Origin: Opitutia bacterium
GTDB taxonomy: Bacteria; Verrucomicrobiota; Verrucomicrobiia; Opitutales; Opitutaceae
Reading direction: 5' to 3'
DNA: 64,000 bases
Assembly (NCBI GenBank): GCA_016187945.1
Contig: JACPIT010000005.1
Coordinates: forward strand, 1,178,001 to 1,242,000
The notes below the pieces were generated by a model that did not search any database, was not told where the DNA came from, and saw only the letters and a list, made by a program, of their open reading frames with translations. The position numbers were made by a program, and so were the translations under genes. Of this stretch, positions 59,891 through 64,000 are shown piece by piece. Position 1 is the first letter of the stretch. Each line of letters opens with the position of its first letter.

Positions 59891-62800
59891 TTATGGCAGG
59901 GTGGCGCCGGGTTTGGCGCGGCCGGTGACGTCCCAGGTGGCGCCGCCGCCGTAGCTGGAGAAGCACATGCCGGTGACGCTCTTGCCTTCGAGGCCGACGG
60001 CGGAGGCGGGGAGTTCGAGGCGAACCCACTGGCCGGCGGCCGGGAGCGCGCCCGCGTTGTAGCGCGAGACGGTGCCGGTGGTGCCGTAGCCGATGTTGTT
60101 GGCGCCCCAATAGGCCCGGTGCTCCCACGAGCTGCCGTCATACCAGTGGAGCATGATCTCCGTGGTGCCCGACGCGACGTAGACGTAGGCGTAGAGCGTG
60201 TCGCCGGTGCCGATTTGCATCGGAGAGCTGGCGCCGAGGAACGAGTGTTCCTTGTTGCCGGTGCTGCCGCCGGTGGTCTGGTGCGCCTTCGTGCCGGAGA
60301 ACGGCGCGGGGCTCGCCGTGACCCAGTTCCACGTGTCGCCGCCGGTGTTGGTCGAGGCGTAGGCGCCGGAGGGCAGCGCGTCGTCGACGAACTTCACGAC
60401 GGAGGCGTCGGCTTGGAACGTGCTCGCGGCGGAGACGCGGCGGCCGTCCGGCCACTCGACTTCGACTTCGACCCACTGGTCGCCGGTGCTCTTCGGTTGG
60501 ATCGCGTAGCTGGAGCCGTAGGCGGGTTCCTGCTCGCGGGCTTCCCAAACGATGCGGGCGCCGGTGAGGTCGAGGGTGGAGTTGACTTGGAGCGTCACCA
60601 GCGAACCGACTTCGACGACGTTCGTCGGAGTGACGATCGTGAGAACGTTCGTCGGCTTCCAGGCGCCGGTGGCCGCGGTGGTTTTAGTGGCGAGGAACGC
60701 GGTCGCGAGGAGCGCGCGGCCTTGGTTCGTGTGCACGAACTCCGTGCTCACGTTGTAGGCGTCGGCCCAGCGGTCGTAGAACGGCAGGGTGGTCGCCACG
60801 GAGTTGTCGTCCGAGGGGAAGGTCAGCGCGCCGAGCTCGCTCGTGTAAAGCGGGAGGTAGGCGAAGCTGCCCTGGACGTTGCCCTGCGGGATGCCGGATT
60901 GCGGGAGGACGCGGCGGTCGTTTTGCGCGTATTGGTGGACGATCTCGCGCTGACGTTTCGTGCCGAGGCCGGTGAGGTAGGAAACGTTCACCGGGTTGGT
61001 GCCGCCTTCGAAGTTCATGTTCGCGAGGAGGCCGGTGATGTAGTCGGCCTTGGGCGAGATCTGATAGGCGACGGCCATGTCCATGGCTTGGTCGAGGGAG
61101 AAATACCACCCGGCCGAGCGCATGTGCTTCGTCTCCTCGGGGAACGAGGTGCCGTAAGCGGACTGGTTGGACCACCGCAGCGAGTCGTCCGCGGCGGCGA
61201 CGATCTGCGCTTCGCATTTGGCGAGGTAGGTGGCGTCGAGCGCGGCGGTGCGGCCCGAGCGGGTCGCGAAGGCGTAGGAGCGGATCGCGTTGCCGTAGGA
61301 CTCGTAGCAGCGCCACCAGCCCCAGCGGAAGGTCGCGGGGTCGGAGGGATCGGGGAAGTATTCCTTGATCTTGGTGGCATACTGCGACTCGCCGGTGGCG
61401 AGATACATTTCGACCGCGGCCCAAGCGAGCTCGTCGTCGTGCATGGCGAAATCGCCATAGTGCGTGATCTTCTGGTAGGCGCCGGTTTTGCCGTATTTGG
61501 CAAAGGCGTTCATGAGGAACTGCCAACCGAGCTTGGCCTTCGTGAGATAGGCGGCGGCTTCGGTCGGGTAGTATTTCTTGAACTGCGGCGACGACGCGCA
61601 CTGCGCGAGCGCGGCCACGGACGCGGCGGTGACGGACGTGGTCTTCGGCCAGACGATCTGCGGATCGCCGTGATCGGGCGTGACGTTGTTCTCGTAGCGG
61701 CGCTGCGCGGGGTAGACGAGGAAGTAGAAACCGCCGTCGGCATCCTGGAGCTTCGCGACGAAGTCCGCTTCCCACTTGGCTTCCTGGAGGACGTCGGGGA
61801 TGCCGTCGCCGCTTTCGGGCAGGCCGAGGTTGTCCATCTGCGCGACGCCGGAGACCGAGTCGACGGCGAACGTGAGGATGTGCGCGAGGAGCGCGGCGTT
61901 GCTCGTGTATTTCGAGTAGTCGCCGGCGTCGTGGTGGCCGAGCGAGACGTCGATCGGGTTTTTGTTCACCCACGGATAGAGCATCGAAGCTTCATCCTTG
62001 AGCTGCGGCGCGGTCTGCGAGGGGTTGGCGTTCGCGCTTTCCTGGGCGATGACGGACCAGGTGTAGGCGTAGGCCGAGCCGGTGGGGATCGAGGCGGGCG
62101 CGGTGTGGCACGCGTCGTGGACGTGGCGCGTGAACGGCAACGCGTTCGAGCCGCCGCAACGCTGGTGATAGAGGCCGAGCGCATAAGTGCGCGCGAAGGC
62201 CATCGGGATGCCCTCGTTGATCATGAACGGCAGCGAGGCGCCGTAGCCCGGGACGACGAGGCGGTATTCGCCGGGCGTCGAGAGCGAGCTGAAGTCGGCT
62301 TCCATGACTTTCGTGTAAGGCGCGGGCGTGTAGGTCCAGCCGGCTTCGACGCGCGGCGCGAGCGAGCCGGTGAATTTCACGGCGCCGGTCGCAGCATCGG
62401 CGATCTGGAACTGCGTGCCCGCGGGCACGTCGAGTTCGCCGAGGTTGCCGAGGAGGTAACCGACCATGGCCTTCTTGGGGAGGCCGGGCGCGTAGCCTTC
62501 CTGGTTCACGTGGATCGCGACGCTTTCGCGCATCGGCTCGGCGACGGCTTTGAATTCCATCGAGGACGGCCAGAGCGAGGCGTCGGAATTTTTCACTTCA
62601 ACGGTGGCGCCGGCGGGGACCGCGGAGGCGAGCTCGAGGATGAGCGCGTTGTCGATGCGGAGATCGCGGACCTGCAACGGCGCGTAGAGCGGGCGGCGCT
62701 TGAAGCCGACGCGAGAGACGGCGACGTTAGCGCCGTTCACGGTGACCTGGAACTTGGAGGTCGTGGGCGCGTTGAACACGTTGGCCGAGACGAAATCCCA

Positions 62801-64000
62801 GCTATCGGGAGCGGACGCGGTGGCGTCCTTGCTATTGATGCGACGCAGCTCGACGAATGTCGGCGCGAGGATGTGCAGCGCGTGATCGCCGGAGACGGGC
62901 ATCTCGAGCGTCGTGTAGTCGACGACCTCGGGCGAGCGCGTGCTCGGTGTGACGGTGCCGCCAGAGCCGGTGGAGCCGCCCGTGCTGCCGCCAGTCGAGC
63001 CGCCCGTGGAACCGCCGGTCGAGCCGGAGGAAGAGCCGGCGTCGGCGATGGAGAGCGTCAGCGAGTTCGTGTTGAGCGTGAGGCCGGAGATTGCGGCGAA
63101 CGTGAACGTCGCGCTTTCGGTGCCCTCGGTTTCGGTGTCGGTGACGGCTTGGAGCGTCATCGTGGCGGACGCGGAGCCGGCCGGGATGGTGAACTCCACC
63201 GGCATGTCGCCGGCCGTGCGGCGGTAATCGACCCATTTCGTGGCGGTGCCACCGAGCGTGAACGGCACGGTGAGCGCGGCGGACGTGTCGCCCGTGCGGG
63301 TGAAGGTCAGCGCGACGGTGTCGCCCTCGGTGACCGAGGTCGCGCCGGCGGCGATGCTGAGCGTCGGCGTGGTGGTCGGAGGCGGAGTCGTGGTGCCGCC
63401 GGTCGAGCCGCCCGTGCTGCCACCGGTGGTCGGCGGCGGCGTGGTCACGCCGGGATCGTTGATCGCGAGCGTGAGGACGCTCGTGCCGAGGGTGTAGCCG
63501 GTGACGGGCTGAAGCGTGAAGATCGCGGTCTCGCTGCCTTCGGTTTCCGCATCGGTGACGGCTTGGATCGTCAGCGCGGCGGAAGAGACATTGGCGGCGA
63601 GCGTGATCTCGGTCGGCATGTCGCCGGTGGTGCGACGGTAGTCGTTCCACTTCGTCGCGGTGCCGGTGAGGGTGAACGGAACGGTGATCGCGGACGCGAG
63701 CGAGCCGGTGCGCGTGACGGTGACGATGGTGGTGTTACCTTCGTTCACGATGACGTTGTTCGCGGAGATGTTCAGGGTGGGCGCGACACTCGAATCGCTG
63801 CCGTTGCCGTTGATGGTGACGGTGGCGGAGCTCGGTGAGCCGACGCCGTAGCCGGTGGCGGGCGTCATGCTGAGTGTGAAGATCGCGGTCTTGCTGCCGC
63901 TGGGGAACGCGCCGGCGGGCGACGCGATCGTCATGGAGGCGCTGGTGGCGCCGGCGGGAATGACGATGCTGGTCGGCATGTCGCCGTTGGCGGTGCGGTA
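59891..64000 (-). CDS. Exported GH9 glycoside hydrolase with Calx-beta repeats, N-terminus outside window
   Basis: At least 1370 codons; the frame is open through the window edge (YRTANGDMPTS), so start and signal peptide lie beyond. From the N-terminal side: at least three Calx-beta domains (each with NEGN/TEGD, TKWxDYRRT-GDMP, TEGSE/TEGTE), Gly-Ser-Thr and Pro-Thr linkers, a cellulase N-terminal Ig-like domain, GH9 barrel with the Asp pair in GHHDAGDYSKYT and the acid Glu in YNVSTEFVHT, and C-terminal beta domains with GTKAHQTTGG and YDGSSWEHRAYWG. It is a paralog of the preceding gene without its repeat inserts. It probably acts on beta-1,4-glucan outside the cell. A terminator follows. 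Confidence 0.9.
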   Translation of the reverse strand, partial: YRTANGDMPTSIVIPAGATSASMTIASPAGAFPSGSKTAIFTLSMTPATGYGVGSPSSATVTINGNGSDSSVAPTLNISANNVIVNEGNTTIVTVTRTGSLASAITVPFTLTGTATKWNDYRRTTGDMPTEITLAANVSSAALTIQAVTDAETEGSETAIFTLQPVTGYTLGTSVLTLAINDPGVTTPPPTTGGSTGGSTGGTTTPPPTTTPTLSIAAGATSVTEGDTVALTFTRTGDTSAALTVPFTLGGTATKWVDYRRTAGDMPVEFTIPAGSASATMTLQAVTDTETEGTESATFTFAAISGLTLNTNSLTLSIADAGSSSGSTGGSTGGSTGGSTGGSTGSGGTVTPSTRSPEVVDYTTLEMPVSGDHALHILAPTFVELRRINSKDATASAPDSWDFVSANVFNAPTTSKFQVTVNGANVAVSRVGFKRRPLYAPLQVRDLRIDNALILELASAVPAGATVEVKNSDASLWPSSMEFKAVAEPMRESVAIHVNQEGYAPGLPKKAMVGYLLGNLGELDVPAGTQFQIADAATGAVKFTGSLAPRVEAGWTYTPAPYTKVMEADFSSLSTPGEYRLVVPGYGASLPFMINEGIPMAFARTYALGLYHQRCGGSNALPFTRHVHDACHTAPASIPTGSAYAYTWSVIAQESANANPSQTAPQLKDEASMLYPWVNKNPIDVSLGHHDAGDYSKYTSNAALLAHILTFAVDSVSGVAQMDNLGLPESGDGIPDVLQEAKWEADFVAKLQDADGGFYFLVYPAQRRYENNVTPDHGDPQIVWPKTTSVTAASVAALAQCASSPQFKKYYPTEAAAYLTKAKLGWQFLMNAFAKYGKTGAYQKITHYGDFAMHDDELAWAAVEMYLATGESQYATKIKEYFPDPSDPATFRWGWWRCYESYGNAIRSYAFATRSGRTAALDATYLAKCEAQIVAAADDSLRWSNQSAYGTSFPEETKHMRSAGWYFSLDQAMDMAVAYQISPKADYITGLLANMNFEGGTNPVNVSYLTGLGTKRQREIVHQYAQNDRRVLPQSGIPQGNVQGSFAYLPLYTSELGALTFPSDDNSVATTLPFYDRWADAYNVSTEFVHTNQGRALLATAFLATKTTAATGAWKPTNVLTIVTPTNVVEVGSLVTLQVNSTLDLTGARIVWEAREQEPAYGSSYAIQPKSTGDQWVEVEVEWPDGRRVSAASTFQADASVVKFVDDALPSGAYASTNTGGDTWNWVTASPAPFSGTKAHQTTGGSTGNKEHSFLGASSPMQIGTGDTLYAYVYVASGTTEIMLHWYDGSSWEHRAYWGANNIGYGTTGTVSRYNAGALPAAGQWVRLELPASAVGLEGKSVTGMCFSSYGGGATWDVTGRAKPGATLP
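62950..63033 (-). repeat. In-frame Gly-Ser-Thr linker repeat
   Basis: Tandem 12-bp units encode (GGST)n between the last Calx-beta domain and the Ig-like domain. A shorter similar tract is at about 63365-63440. These are coding linkers that may vary in copy number. Confidence 0.8.

Noticed and set aside
62950-63033. CRISPR-like short direct repeats
   Set aside because: They are 12-bp coding units for a GGST linker, in frame, with no spacers.

Overview
The window looks like a chromosomal stretch of a high-GC verrucomicrobial bacterium, most likely Opitutaceae. The grounds are two PEP-CTERM proteins ending in VPEPSTYAA plus a hydrophobic segment plus arginines, two secreted nucleases sharing a C-terminal module that begins WRQTHFG and continues DPDGDG, many PAS/GAF hybrid kinases, and very dense short palindromic repeats. 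This is inference from gene content; no ribosomal RNA is present. Many starts lack a clear Shine-Dalgarno sequence.

Layout. 0-2 kb: tandem alpha/beta hydrolases, the first cut by the window edge. 2.2-4.3 kb: an ECF sigma factor fused to a membrane segment and an ExbD-like domain, with a coupled membrane protein. 4.6-11.5 kb: housekeeping and metabolic genes (small hypothetical, carA, bicupin, CHASE4-type kinase, FAH-family hydrolase, Gre-type factor). 11.5-18.5 kb: a defence block made of a 210-nt fold-back element, an XRE regulator, type III Mod and Res, and an Abi_2/AbiF HEPN protein preceded by a structured, terminator-like RNA. 18.6-21.5 kb: gcvP. 21.9-30.5 kb: secreted proteins, with two PEP-CTERM proteins interleaved with a NUC1-type and an ExeM-type nuclease. 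30.6-40.6 kb: TonB-domain protein, endonuclease III, two related hybrid kinases flanking tRNA-Val(CAC), and an amidohydrolase. 40.6-41.1 kb: a 272-bp tandem duplication. 41.1-52.7 kb: a polysaccharide locus (glycosyltransferases, Wzy-type ligase/polymerase, deacetylase, sugar transferase, phosphatase-fold protein) with an embedded STAS protein. 52.9-55.4 kb: an RsbT/W-like ATPase, a kinase with an RsbU-type N-terminus, and a NarL-type regulator. 55.9-64 kb: two paralogous exported GH9 glycosidases, the second cut by the window edge.

How it fits together. The polysaccharide genes, PEP-CTERM proteins and secreted nucleases suggest a cell that builds a surface matrix and degrades extracellular nucleic acid; the GH9 pair points to plant-type polysaccharide degradation. 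The STAS protein and the RsbT/W-like ATPase could form a partner-switching control of the polysaccharide locus.

The most unusual signal is the repeat landscape. Hairpins headed by GTAG or GGAG (REP-type) sit in most intergenic gaps. Four blocks of such palindromic sequence lie in frame inside one GH9 gene (55872-59501), exactly where its neighbouring paralog lacks sequence, and another supplies its stop codon. Other highlights are the sigma-ExbD fusion, the possible ncRNA before the Abi gene, a hypothetical gene bracketed by inverted repeats, and the tandem duplication that copied the ends of two convergent genes.
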